DNA of 64,000 nucleotides from Spodoptera frugiperda (lineage: Eukaryota > Arthropoda > Insecta > Lepidoptera > Noctuidae). Where the stretch lies: the NCBI RefSeq assembly GCF_023101765.2, contig NC_064239.1:2294001-2358000 (forward strand), in the 5' to 3' direction. The notes under the pieces are model-generated. The model ran no database searches. It was not told the DNA's origin and saw only the letters and a program-made list of their open reading frames with translations. Positions 1 through 11,485 of the stretch are shown piece by piece. Numbering within the stretch: the stretch's first letter is position 1; every line of letters starts with the position of its first letter. The position numbers and the translations under genes were made by a program.

Positions 1-276
1 GGATGTGCTGACACGTAACATATACAACATTAATCATTACGTTCAGCCGCTACCGAATGACACGGCGGAGCTTAGTGTGGACACGTCCTGAGTTAATGTT
101 ATGTCATCATTTTATATTACAACTCATTCGAGCGATCGATAGAGGAAGGCTGGCCTAGAAACGATGTTAATTCATAACTTTCCTTCCTCTGACCTTCCCA
201 AATATGTTTTGTACTGATTTTGTTTGGTGTTTTAAAAGGAAACTTATGAAGCAATTCGTTGTTCTTGGTTAGTTGT

Positions 277-410
277 TTGGGGAAAATCATCAAATGACTT
301 CTCCCGCCTCGGGCGAGTCTTACTGACTAAAAACCACTCTTTTCTACTACTGCGGGCATCAGCCCTACTGGGTGCCATCTGTGGGTTATCAGGATACCTG
401 GCTACTAAAT
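277..410 (-). repeat. SINE (tRNA-derived, common family), minus copy
   Basis: Reads GGGGAAAATCATCAAATGAC then TCTTACTGACTAAAAACCAC, followed by the family's 5' part ('GCATCAGCCCTACTGGGTGC', 'CCATCTGTGG'). Internal deletions, diverged. On its own strand the family has box A-like (TGCCTAGCGGG) and box B-like (GGCTCGAAAAGC) sequences and an A-rich 3' tail after GATTTTCCCCC. Confidence 0.72.
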
Positions 411-929
411 TACCTACATGTAGATAACTAGAATAATATCCGCAATTTAACTGCGCTTTTCCTGGTAAAAAGGAAAAGGTTTATAGAAGACACTACTTAA
501 AAATATTTATTCCATTAAAATACCTACATACTTAGAGAGTGTGATTTAAATCTACACACATAGTGGGTGAACGGACCTTCTTGTGTCGTTTAAAAAAATA
601 AAATAGAACGTTCCAATTTTAAAACTACATTTCTCTCTTCCTAACCCAATTGAAGAACACGCCACTTCATGAGTTTCAAATTGTCTAAACTTTGAACATG
701 TTACTTATGTACTTAGTTTGTGAAAACGTGTTCACGTATGTTATCTTAGTAGTTTTAAAAACTTAGTTTTAAAGTACAAATTGAGGATAACGTTTGTTTT
801 ATATTCTTTTTTTGTATGCGGAAAATAAATACAGGAAAATTAAGGAAAAAATCCATAGAATGTATAAAAAATAATGTTTGAAATCGGTACAGTAGAATAC
901 AAATTATTTTAGTCGCTACTCTCATGGTT

Positions 930-1092
930 TTCGGGACAGCCCGGTATAAAGAAGGAGTAGGAAGTTCCTACTCCTCCTTTTTCCTACTAGGAACGGGGTG
1001 GTTTTTAGTTAGTAAGAGTCTGACACTCCCCCTCGCCTCATCCGGGCGGGAGAAGTCACTGGAGGACTCCCCATCTCCACAAAAAATATTAT
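930..1092 (+). repeat. SINE (common family), plus copy
   Basis: Carries AACGGGGTGGTTTTTAGTTA, GTCTGACACTCCCCCTCGCC and GGGAGAAGTCACTGG before an A-run. The 5' half is altered: the GGAGTAGGAA segment is duplicated in inverted orientation (GGAGTAGGAAGTTCCTACTC). Confidence 0.75.
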
Positions 1093-1429
1093 GGTTTTTA
1101 ATTATCTTTAAGTTTCCTTACGGTATAAATAAGGAGTTAGTTTAGGTGCTACGTCACATTGAGTAACTTTTAGTTCAGTTTGGTTTAGGTTACGTTAGTT
1201 TAATTTAGTTTTAGTTAAAAGATGGTTAAGGTTATGGTAGGTGAAAATGCCCATTAGTTCCTAATGTTTTGACTACCTAACATAAGTAATTATTCTTGCA
1301 GTAATCTTCCAAATTAGTTAGCACTTAGCACTTATGTTCTCTTTTGTTTCTGGTATGACATAAGCCCGTCCATAATTGACGGTAACATACCTTCGCAACT
1401 CTGATGGTGGAGATAAAAAGTAAACGTCC

Positions 1430-1606
1430 ACAGGCCCGTATCGCACGCGTCGTACGCATTCCGTATGACGTCATCAGTACGCATCGCATGTAAGCATTGC
1501 TGATGATGCGGTGCGTACGATGCGGATCAGTGGACGCAGTTGTATGAGTTTCTATACAAGACAAACTAAAATCCGTTGCGTGTGATGCGTACAATGCGGG
1601 CCTGTT
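1430..1606. mobile_element. CpG-rich MITE with nested inverted repeats
   Basis: Outer ends GTCCACAGGCCCG (left) and CGGGCCTGTTGAC (right) are inverted copies. Just inside, CGCACGCGTCGTACGCATTC pairs with GCGTGTGATGCGTACAATGC. A second inverted pair near the centre uses GATGACGTCATCAG-like and CTGATGATGCGG-like motifs. Strongly CpG-rich in an AT-rich setting. No coding capacity. Confidence 0.6.
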
Positions 1607-1999
1607 GACGCGTACCTTAAATAGTTGGTACTTATTTCTTTGTGTAGGTATCCTTATTCTTAATTTAAAAGTTGTGACATAACAAGAATACTAGTATAAC
1701 TATAAATAGAACTATTAAGACTAGACAATCCGGAATTAGTTACAGTTATTCAACTAATTGCAGTTGCATATTGCATACACAGACACAGTTGCATTAAAGT
1801 GAAAGATCTGAAATAGGAATTGTGTCACAAAATCTTGCATTTCGAAATTTGTTGAATTTGTTTGAGTAATAACTCGATGCATTTAATATGCACGAGATAT
1901 AATTATACGGTCTTCGGAGAAATAAAATAATAAATAAAAGACGAGATGGCAGTTACGTTAATAACAGAGAATAAGAGTAGACTTCTTAGCCAATGTGAC

Positions 2000-2147
2000 G
2001 GACCGGAGCTGCGAACTACCTAGTGGATTTACCGGCTCGAAGGGCAGAAGTAGGAACGGGGTGGTTTTTAATCAGTAAGAGTCTGACACTCCCTCTCGCC
2101 TTGCCCAAGGCAAAAGAAGTCATGTAATGATTTTATCCCCTTAAAAA
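2000..2147 (+). repeat. SINE (common family), plus copy
   Basis: From CCGGAGCTGCGAACTACCTA through GGCTCGAAGGGCAGAAGTAG and GACACTCCCTCTCGCCTTGC to a CCCCTTAAAAA tail. Confidence 0.82.
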
Positions 2148-3459
2148 GCCTGCGTAGTGGAGAAAAACATTTCATGAGATCTATAAACCCCAGTTTATAT
2201 GTAGGTAATATCATATCATTAACAATATATAAAGATGACATTAAGAGATTTGCAGGGAGCTGCAAAACGTAAATCATTTCCAAAGGCTGAGAATCATTAT
2301 TCCAATTCTGACACAAAAACAACTTAAAGAAAAAACTTCTGTCTTCGACAGTTTGATGGTGTAACGACACCATTGACATAATTCATTCACAATCACAAAC
2401 AAAACAACAATATTCCCAAAGTATCTTCTTTAAAAGCCAATAAACGAGGAAGTTTACAAGAAACAGAGCGTGACAAATAAAAAGTAAAAGATTTCCTAAG
2501 TTACACAATATCATTTGGAATAAATCAATAAATCCGATACGATCGAGATACGCTGCAAGCGCTTGAACCGATCAATCGGTTAGTCAGCTCATAATGACAT
2601 GCTTGATTGAGCCGCTGTTTTTATTTTGTTCGTAATTCAAGTGAAGATAAATGGAATAATTACGTTTAATCTTTGCTCGTAATCGTTTGGAAATAGTTGG
2701 ATAATTTGAATCATAATTAGAATTTTCTTTTTTTATTTAAATATTTACTTAGGAAACAAAATTGGTTGAGCTAACAAAAACTCAATCAAAATTGTGTAAC
2801 AGGCCCAATTCAATAAAAAAATATTCAAACAAAATAACAGCTTTTCAATTCGAATTACGAACGTTCCAAACATAAACAAATCAAATAATAAAAAAGAGTT
2901 CGAATAACGAATTTAAAATTCCGACTGCCAGTTGTGACAAAAATAAATGAATCGATTCGTTATTCGATACAAAAACTGTTTTTGTTATGAACACTATTTT
3001 GTCCGGAATAACAGAAATACTGTTGAACAAATTTAGTTCGTGTGCAGTTTTAATTAAAATGTATTTTCATTAAAACTAAACCTCGCTGTAGGGATTAGTG
3101 GAAATGTTTTAAACTTTTAGAGTAGGAATGTTCCACGTTAGTTATTCCTGTTACTAAAATAACTCATTGTAACTATTGTTTGGAAATTTATATGAAAGCA
3201 CGTTTGTAATTCTCTGAAGGACTATTGAGAAATTAATTTGCATACATTCTAAAACTTTTAATATAAAGGCTCATAGACGCCGCAAATAAATACATATTAA
3301 AACTATTTTCCAATTTGGGAGCTTATTTTCAAGTTGCTAGACCTATCGATATTATAGTATGACTTGCGAATAAAATTATAGTCGTAAAGGCATAAACGAT
3401 CGATTGTAACTTAGCTACGAAGTACTCAACAGAAATGTCGAGACTCGCTAGTTTAAGCG

Positions 3460-3527
3460 ACTTTAATTTCGGAAGTCGATGTTTCTCGGTATTATTTGTT
3501 TGTTACACCGACTTCCGAAATTAAAGT
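3460..3527. repeat. Hairpin, 19-bp perfect arms
   Basis: ACTTTAATTTCGGAAGTCG (3460-3478) and CGACTTCCGAAATTAAAGT (3509-3527) with a 30-nt spacer. The arm 'CGACTTCCGAAATTAAAGT' resembles ends of moth LINE copies, so this may be two inverted tails. Confidence 0.9.
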
Positions 3528-3668
3528 TATTTTTAACTTTTTTAAAGTCGGTTTATTTTTTTATAAAAAGTATTTTATTTCACACTTTTTAGTTGCCATA
3601 AAAAAACGGTTAAAATTCTCTATCTCAATAACTACTTTATTAATTTGTATTGTCACGGTCACTTAATT

Positions 3669-4453
3669 AACTTTACTGTGATTTCTATGTGAGTATGAAG
3701 TTCCATTGGCCATTTCTGGTCTTCTTCATCAGTTCCACCTCTTCAAAGGTTACTTTTTGACTGTAAATGCTTCAATTCTAGATGAATATACCAAAATCAC
3801 TATATAGTTCCCTATAATATTTGAGGAGTTCCCTCGATTTCTCTAAGATCCCATCATCAGATCCTAACTTGGTGACAATGGGACCAGCTGAGAACTATTT
3901 ACTTTCGAACAAAAAAATAATTTTGAAAATCCGTCGACAATTGACGGAGTATAACTTTATTGTGATTTCTATGTGAGTATGAAGTTCCATTGGCCATTTC
4001 TGGTCTTCTTCATCAGTTCCACCTCTTCAAAGGTTACTTTTTGACTGTAAATGCTTCAATTCTAGATGAATATACCAAAATCACTATATAGTTCCCTATA
4101 ATTTTGGGTGTCCATGGGCGGCCGAACAAAAAAATAATTTTGAAAATCCGTCGACAATTGACGGAGTATAACTTTATTATGATTTCTATGTGAGTATGAA
4201 GTTCCATTGGCCATTTCTGGTCTTCTTCATCAGTTCCACCTCTTCAAAGGTTACTTTTTGACTGTAAATGCTTCAATTCTAGATGAATATACCAAAATCA
4301 CTATATAGTTCCCTATAATATTTGAGGAGTTCCCTCGATTTCTCTAATGATCCCATCATCAGATCCTAACTTGGTGACAATGGGACCACCTCAGAACTAT
4401 CTACTTTCGAACAAAAAAAGAATTTTGAAAATCCGTCGACAATTGACGGAGTA
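3669..4453 (+). repeat. Three-copy tandem array, 284-bp unit, LINE-like tail
   Basis: Units 3669-3952 (284 bp), 3953-4169 (217 bp) and 4170-4453 (284 bp), each beginning AACTTTA(C/T)T and GTGATTTCTATG, and ending TCCGTCGACAATTGACGGAG. The middle unit lacks about 90 bp and has a short filler (4103-4123, TTTTGGGTGTCCATGGGCGG) that matches another repeat family. After the last unit, CAACCTCCTCCTTTTTGTGA followed by AGTCGGT resembles the 3' end common to moth LINE copies. Confidence 0.88.
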
Positions 4454-4634
4454 TTCGATGAACAAATACAAACAGCCGAACAACCTCCTCCTTTTTGTGA
4501 AGTCGGTAAAAATAGTATATAGCGTAAAATAGTGTAAAATAGTATATAGTATATAGCGATATTATTTATGTAAAGTAACATTTTAGACACTTTTTATATC
4601 ATCCCTATGCATCTTCCTTTGAAGAATTAAAGCG

Positions 4635-4660
4635 TACATACATACATACATACATACATA
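4635..4660 (+). repeat. (TACA)n microsatellite
   Basis: About 6.5 copies of TACA, directly before a minus-oriented SINE fragment that starts with CGTCACGCC. Confidence 0.9.
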
Positions 4661-4800
4661 ACGTCACGCCTTTAATCCCCGAAGGGGTAGGCAGAGGTGC
4701 ACATTATGGCACATAATGCCAATGTACACCCACATTTCACAATTTATATTGAAAGTCCCATGTAATAGGTGGTGAGCCTATTGCCATATACATTAAAACG
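4661..4800 (-). repeat. Second SINE-like family, minus copy
   Basis: CGTCACGCCTTTAATCCCCG, AAGGGGTAGGCAGAGGTGCA and GTAATAGGTGGTGAGCCTAT, then TGCCATATAC. Plus-strand partner at 30641. Confidence 0.8.
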
Positions 4801-4867
4801 TACCTACACAAATAGCTAATGTACATTTTGCTATAGTTAAATTCGTATTTGTAACTACTCTAGTGTT

Positions 4868-5125
4868 TCGGGTATTCGTGGGTGGAGCTTATAGCTTACC
4901 ATCAGGTGATCTGAGGCCCAATTACCTCTTTTCCCAATCTTCACAATCCCGATTTTCCAAAAACCCTTAAATTTTTTACCCCCAAAAGGCCGGTAACACA
5001 GTTATAACGCTTTTGGTGTTTCTAATGTCTATGGGCAGTAACGATCAGGTGATCCCGTCTGCTCGTTTACTGGCTATTTCCATAAAAAAACTGTCTGCTC
5101 GTTTGCCATACCATATACCATAAAA
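4868..5125 (+). repeat. Interspersed repeat, 'GGTGTCCATGGGCGG' family
   Basis: Contains CTTACCATCAGGTGATCTGA, CCCCCAAAAGGCCGGTAACA, TTTTGGTGTTTCTAATGTCT and GATCAGGTGATCCCGTCTGC. Typical of a lepidopteran high-copy repeat. More copies at 20647, 21850, 29240, 35842 and 62160 (minus). Confidence 0.8.
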
Positions 5126-5624
5126 ACACTTATCGACATATTAGTCTTCTTAATGTTGATAGATCTATTCTACATACAAATAATAGAAGTGACAGTCATT
5201 GCACCAACTGAACAGTATTTTTTAATCTTGTTATAAAATAAACAACAAAGCGGTTTCAGTATACTGAAAATACTGAAATGCGGTAACTCTGCACAACGTA
5301 ATGCTGAATTTAATGATGTTTGTGGGGTGAATGTGAAAATTTGAATAAATACAATATCAAAATATGGAAATTATATTCCCCTTCGTTACTGTTCCAAATG
5401 ATGAAAGAAATTGTACGAAGCGAGGTTCCAGTTATTATCAAATGAACTTAGAACTTTGTCTGTTGTGAAAAGAACTTTAAAATATGCAATTTTAGGTCCA
5501 TTTTCATATAAATGTAGATAAAATTAAAACTAATCAATGTATGCGTCATTAAAAACTTAATTGATTCCTATGTTAACATCAACTGCAGAAAAATTATAAA
5601 AGAATGAAATAAAAATCATTCAAA

Positions 5625-5705
5625 AAGTCTGCGCACGCTGCTCATGATGAAGAGTTCCTCTGTGACTCGAAACTAGTAGAGCTTTTCTTCATTAATTTAC
5701 GCGAG
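5625..5705 (-). repeat. Short interspersed element, 'CTAGTTTCGAGTCACA' family
   Basis: GCTCATGATGAAGAGTTCCT and CTGTGACTCGAAACTAGTAG; relatives at 8348-8480 (minus) and 17765-17855 (plus). Possibly part of a Helitron-like element, but no 5' TC / 3' hairpin-CTAG end was verified. Confidence 0.6.
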
Positions 5706-5740
5706 TAAACGGTGATTTTTAGTTAATTTAGTATGTCTCA

Positions 5741-6110
5741 CAATCTTTATATATATAATTCTTCTGTACGTGTGTATGTCACTGAACTTCTTTCAAACGA
5801 CTGGACCGATTTTGATGAATTTTTTTGTGTGTGTTCAAGGGGATCTGAGAATGGTTTAGATTCACAATTTTGTCCGCTGGACAATGTTTTTTTTAATTCA
5901 TTTTTAATTAATTAGTAGTTGTTGATTTTGGAATGTTTTACATTGGATACGACAGACGGCGCTACCATCGCAGTGTCAAATATTAATGACGTTAGATATT
6001 GTCATAACATTTGAATAATAATTTTCATCAAAATGGTCCAGAATGTTTTAGCTTATTAAAAAAAAATTAAAAATTTTCAAATTAAAGACGTAGACAGAAC
6101 AACGTCTGTG
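5741..6110 (+). repeat. Interspersed repeat ('CGACTGGACCGATTTTGATG'), plus copy
   Basis: CAATCTTTATATATATAATT, CTTCTGTACGTGTGTATGTC, ACGACTGGACCGATTTTGAT and TTTTGTCCGCTGGACAATGT. After about 180 bp not shared with the other copy, it ends AGACGTAGACAGAACAACGT. Inverted partner at 56488-56692. Confidence 0.78.
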
Positions 6111-8347
6111 TAATTAAAAATCTGATGAAATTAAATATTCAACCAAAATCTTAACCGATTCTACCACACCAGTACAATTCTGATCAAACCCTCGGATAAG
6201 AAAATGTAATAGCATCTCAGAACTCTGCGATCTATTCACGCATCTTCATCACCTACAAAGTTATAATCGATTTCAATGCTCACCGATTACCGAAACTATT
6301 TCATGACACCACGACATTTAACACTTCAAAAGGCAATTCGATTATTTTATCGATTAAAACGTAGAATCGAAACCTACTTTCGTCTTTAGTGGACCTTCGT
6401 CGACCTTCCAATTTCTCTAGAATTGAAAGCGATTCATGGGGGAAAGTGTGGTAAATAGGTACCTATTGTCACCATGGAATCTACTTCATTACACCCCATA
6501 GCGTAAAAAATAATTTCATGGCTATTAATCTTTTCATTATTGTCATAATTATAATTATAATTTCAAGGTTTTTTTTTGTTCTGTATAAATGCCCTTCGGC
6601 TCTTAATGGACAATCAAATTCAAAGTCAACAGCCTATACTTAAGTATAAGTGCCCACAGCTGAGCAAAAGCCTCTTCTCACACGAAGAAGGTTTGAGCAA
6701 TAATCACCACGCTTGCTTAATTTGAATTGGCGATTTAAAACTTATAATTAAACATTATAAGCCCCGGTTTCCTCACGATGTTTTCCTTCAGTGGTGTCTA
6801 ATTAATCTTAATTAATTTTGAGAAAAATATGTTTAACGATAAATTAAAAACAGTATCGCAACCGACTATTGTAATCGTTATAAAGTTATCGTTTATGCGA
6901 GTGTCGAGAAATTAATAATTTCATGGGTTATAATACCCAACAGTTATAATAACGCAATAAAAAAAATATCGTAAGGAAAATAATATTCATACATACATTT
7001 TTTATTTTATTTCCTTCCTATAGTGGATATATGTCACCACATAACTACTTTGTTAGTAACAAATAGTCCGCATACCAATTTTTAGCTTAATACCTAGTAA
7101 ATTGCGCAATTCTCCATACAAATTTCTACTACTAATTTTAGGAAAGTGTAGGGTAAGAAAGAGACAAAAAGTAGCTTATGCCTTACTCAATCCCTTCAAG
7201 TATCTTCACTCAAAAAATCACATCAATTCATCGCTCCGTTTTGCCGTGAAAGATGGAAAAATAAACACACACACACACTTTCGCCTTTATAAAATTAGTA
7301 TTTACATACGTATTTGCATATCCAGAACTGCCAAAAAGCTATGAACTTCCATTGTTATCTTTAGTTGATAGTACGCATTAACAATGAAAGGTCGGAGGAA
7401 GTTCACCTCCAGTACATTGTCCAATTGACTCTAACTACTGGCTATGCATTGGACATAACAATCAAATGAACATATATGTAGATAGGGTCTTCTATTTCTT
7501 TAACTATAGCTACTATGTCGATTTTAGCTATATTTTAATAGGGAAAATATTATACAAAGAAACTTCGATCGATTTTGTAAAAAAATATAACTTTTTTTTT
7601 TACTATATCTGATAAGTCTATCTAGCCTGAGTTTTCTAGTTGACCATGTACTTCAAACTGAAAGTCAAAATTGAAACTTAAAATCTTTACGGTTGAATTG
7701 GTTATCTATGACTGTGGTAAGTTTGAGTTCTTCTTCAGTCATAATGACTCTTGATTTCTGGTTCAGTGAAAAGTTTTCAGAAAAGTTAAGTCAACTTTAA
7801 AACATAAAAATAATGAATAAAAGTCAACTACAAGAAACTAGAACAAAAACGTTAATAACAATGTAACATCACATAATATCATGTATCGTGGAAAACTGTT
7901 CATTAGGAGATAAAATTATTTAATTAGAACACTCACAACGTATCATAATTGTGATCTTGCGTAGAGGTTATCAATACAAAACTTGATTAATTCCATCAAG
8001 TACTAATGCACTTTATTCCCACTTTGTACTCAAATAAACAGCCCGTCAAACTATCCTAAAATGTAAATTTTCTTTATTGAATTTTCAACTTCATGGCTAA
8101 GTATAATAACGTTGAAAATGAATTTGATAGTTCGTGGTAGTTTAATGTGCTGGCCTCAGAACTTTTATCATCAAAGAAATTAACAGTAGATGAATGCATA
8201 ATGGTCTTGCAGTTAATAAACAGTTGTAAGACTTTAAATCGATTACCATCTTCTTTTCACTATCAAATTGAGTAGACTATATTTTTATCTCTGTAGGTTT
8301 AATTTGATCAATAACTTTTTATTTATAGTTAATGTGGCTATAGAACG
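6111..8347. other. Gene-free stretch
   Basis: One LINE-like repeat (6640-6835), then AT-rich sequence without recognised features; a short CA run lies at 7266-7278. The open frame at 7102-7344 has low-complexity, basic composition and no start context. Confidence 0.55.
6640..6835 (+). repeat. LINE-like repeat
   Basis: CACAGCTGAGCAAAAGCCTC, AAGGTTTGAGCAATAATCAC, CACGCTTGCTTAATTTGAAT, GGTTTCCTCACGATGTTTTC and CTTCAGTGGTGTCTAAT. Partial second copy at 46207-46290. Confidence 0.72.
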
Positions 8348-8480
8348 GTATTTAAAAATACTTGCTCACGTTACGATGACGTCACCGCATCACTTACGCT
8401 ACTCATTAATAAGAGCCCCATTGTGACTTGAAACTAGTAGAGCATTTCTCAAAGCCATATTTTTTATTAATTTAACATGT
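8348..8480 (-). repeat. 'CTAGTTTCGAGTCACA' family, minus copy
   Basis: GACGTCACCGCATCACTTAC and CATTGTGACTTGAAACTAGT. Confidence 0.6.
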
Positions 8481-8951
8481 CTCATGATAGTCATTACACA
8501 AAAATAGCAATGAAAATCTTCTAAAGATTGACTCACATTATCTGTCTGTGTTTTCCCAATTCTTTGTTCATTGTCCATTCCTTCAGTCCTGAACATTCAA
8601 TTTACTATTCAATGCAGTACTTACTTACACCTGTCTCACCAACACACTTGACAAAAGCGAGTTCCTCATACCTTTCATTGTCTTATTCTCTTCATTCGTG
8701 AGTGTTATGTAAACCGCTTCACTCATTAACATCTTTGTATGAATGATTTGCATCTCAGTGTTATTCAATGCCTGTGTTGTTGGTCAAGTTGTTCAGTAAG
8801 AGTTCTAAAGTATGATTGCATTAGGTTTTACAGTGTTATTAAGGTGTTAGAAGATTTCATTTCTAGTTATTAAATTACGCACGGGTTATTTTATTCTTTT
8901 AGAGATTTTCTATTCTACAATCTTAATCATATTTGTTTTTTCTTGTTACAG

Positions 8952-9007
8952 GTACAGTAGCGTTTGAGGCATTCTGGGACATCTGGCTTTTAGCTAAGTG
9001 TTTATAA
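8952..9007 (+). other. Candidate short terminal exon
   Basis: After a strong pyrimidine tract and acceptor (GTTTTTTCTTGTTACAG), one frame stays open for 17 codons (TVAFEAFWDIWLLAKCL) and then meets TAA. No AATAAA is seen in the next 100 bases and no partner exon is recognised. The acceptor may be chance. Confidence 0.12.
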
Positions 9008-9112
9008 GTATAGATACTTACTTACTAATATCAAGACATACTTATTTCTGGAATTTTGAATAGAAATATAGATTTGTAAGTAGAATTATTGCGATATCAA
9101 TTTATTGATATA

Positions 9113-9300
9113 TTTAACCGACTTAAAAAAAGTTATTCTTAGTTTGACCAGCATTGTATGAAGGTATGTATGTTTGTGCGCGATTATTTCGGGTTTATCT
9201 GAACCGATTTTGATGCGGTTTTCAGCATAATATTTTTCAGAATTAGGAGAAGATTTTACGTGTATTTCTCAACTTAAAAAATATAGGTTCGCACTTTAAC
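9113..9300 (+). repeat. Interspersed repeat, LINE-tail-like
   Basis: CCGACTTAAAAAAAGTTATT, TATGTATGTTTGTGCGCGAT and GAACCGATTTTGATGCGGTT. Confidence 0.6.
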
Positions 9301-9691
9301 TTTTGAAGGCGTTTCCCTTCTTTTTTAAGTTTTATGTTTAGTGTGATTTTCCTTTTTGTCAAATCGAAAGGACTTAGCAATCTTGTAAAAGTACCTACCA
9401 AATGTCAAAAATATCTACAATATTGACATTGACATAGGTGATATCACCGTATCAATGCCGCTCAAACTTTCAACCATTGTCATATTTCAGTAAAACAAAA
9501 GACTATCGTGGTCAACAGGAACATTGAACTTTAATACAAGGGAATAAAAGTTTGTTTTGTTTGGGTCAAAACTCTAAGGAACAATTCGATCTTTTTGAGA
9601 GAAACTTAGAAGTTTGTCTCGTAAAATATTGCAATTGTTTAGTTGGTTATATCGGGATCGTGTTTGCATATATTAAGTAATTAATATGAAT

Positions 9692-9827
9692 TACTAGCTA
9701 TTCCAGCTTTGTTTCACTCGCTCTGCTTGGCTCCTATTCATCGTAGCAAGATGTTTTATAGCCTATAAACCTTCTTCAATAAATGGACTATCCAACAAAA
9801 GAAAATTATTTAATTCAGACCAGTCTA
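9692..9827 (-). repeat. TTTG-family element, minus, truncated
   Basis: ACTAGCTATTCCAGCTTTG, CACTCGCTCTGCTTGGCTCC and TTTTATAGCCTATAAACCTT; stops before the TTTG run. Confidence 0.75.
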
Positions 9828-9943
9828 CTGGTTTTCTACCTAACTAAAGTCATCAAGATGTTACAACATGTCATGGAGATATTTCATGCTCACTTACTAC
9901 GCTATGCTAATCACCAAAGAATATTATACTATATTGTGTATAT

Positions 9944-10224
9944 CAGGGGTTGCCAACCTTTTCCTGGTCAAGGACTACTTTTATAATATTCTTGTTAAAG
10001 GATCTCTATTACTATTAACTTATAATTATAATGAGTTTTGGATTATTGCTGCGGATTGCCTAGTTACCGGGGCTTCGGCTCGAAAAGCAGGAGTAGAAAC
10101 GGGGTAGTTTTTAGTTAGTAAGAGTCTGACACCCTGGTATTTATTAGAAAGAGGTGTAACCTTGAGTATTTTTTTCATTTTGCACACATTTTGTCTTCTG
10201 CGGACCACCAGTTGGGAACCACTG
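9944..10224. mobile_element. hAT-type MITE interrupted by a SINE
   Basis: Ends CAGGGGTTGCCAACCTTTTC and, on the complement of the right side, CAGTGGTTCCCAACTGGTGG. Same family style as the element at 31220. A SINE fragment (10048-10133) lies inside. Flanking 8-mers (GTGTATAT / ATGTAGGT) agree at only 5 of 8 positions, so the target duplication is eroded or absent. Confidence 0.72.
10048..10133 (+). repeat. SINE fragment inside hAT MITE
   Basis: Contains GCTGCGGATTGCCTAGTTAC to AAGAGTCTGACACC. The 3' half and tail are missing. It sits inside the MITE at 9944-10224. Confidence 0.78.
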
Positions 10225-11485
10225 ATGTAGGTATAGGGAAACTGGCTACCTTAATTCTTTAGTCCGATAATTGAGAGGCTACGCCTGCCACAAATTAGGT
10301 ACAACAATACCATAACTATTCAAGAAGGAAAACGAAAAACTAATTTTGAAACGTGTTTACGTTTAGTTAAGTTCCATATTTGACCGTGAACATTAGTGTT
10401 GATGGAAAATAATGACCATTTAATACACTTTAAAATAAGGTATTATGTTAATCCTTGAGCTACATTCATTTATGTGGGAGGTACTTACTTCAAGTGCGGC
10501 TAAGTACTCGTGAGTTTTCTTATTAATGGAATTATGAATCAAGGTCAGAGCATGATTTTTCTGCTGTAGCTTATATATAGAATATTATTAACATATAGAT
10601 GACTGTTTTTTGTTTGGTTTTAACTCAAATTACCTTAATATCGTATCTAAATAATATGTATAAATCCAGTGTACAAATTAGAGGGTCTGGTAATCTGTCA
10701 GTTTCCTAGTGCAGATACCAGTCTCCCACAAAGGTTAAATCATAAACCAATACCTAGTATAAGATATGTTGGTAATAAGACTCCTATGTGGGAAAGAAAT
10801 ACATTACATTTATTGTCATTTATATTTATAATTTTAGATCAGACATAATTTTAAACATGTCCTTCAATAAATTAAAATACAACCCTTCAAGAAATGATAA
10901 CATAATTCGATGTGAAATGTCAAACGTTCATTTTTATTATAATATCAATAGTGTTATATTAATAATGTTACATTTATAAGTAGGCCTCTATAAAAATAAA
11001 AAAATACCAGCTGAATTGAGAACCTCTTCCTTTTGGGAAGTCGGTTAAAAAGGCATAATACTTTCAATATGTTACACATTATCTCACTAATCCTTTCACT
11101 ACAACCATATAAGCACAACATCGACATTAACTCCGACTTTTTGTCGCTTTCAACTGCGACAATTAAAACGCAATGCAGCACTAAACGCGTGTTACCAGCT
11201 AATTGGTGAAAATGTCGCAAAGTCGTGGGATACAGGCCAATGCAATGATGGCAAAAAAGTATACTTATTCTATTGTTTTATTGCGATATAGAGAAGTGGG
11301 TCTACTGTGACGTTTTTTGTACTGTGGCATTGGGTTTAGAGAATGGTTTGATCTTGATATACTGATTATGTTTTACACTTTTACTCTGTTTTCTGTTGTA
11401 CAATGGAATATGGGATAGTGTTGAAAGATTAATGTGGATAACATATTATGTTGGTATATTCCCACACATAACTCGTATGTATAAA
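10225..11485. other. Gene-free stretch
   Basis: AT-rich. A LINE-like tail piece 'ACCTCTTCCTTTTGGGAAGT'+'CGGTTAAAAA' lies near 11020-11050. Nothing else supported. Confidence 0.5.

Larger units (their letters stand above)
1..3440. other. Gene-free stretch
   Basis: AT-rich DNA with three SINE pieces (277, 930, 2000) and the CpG-rich MITE (1430). About 1145-1240 is T-rich with TTAG(T/G)TT words. Nothing coding is seen from 2150 to 3440. Confidence 0.6.

Noticed and set aside
4631..4800. Possible tRNA gene beside the TACA run
   Set aside because: The CCCCGAAGGGG and adjacent text belong to the second SINE-like family (copies at 30641 and 46553). No cloverleaf could be drawn.
5733..5915. 60-codon open frame
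   Set aside because: It is wholly inside the interspersed repeat that has an inverted partner at 56488.
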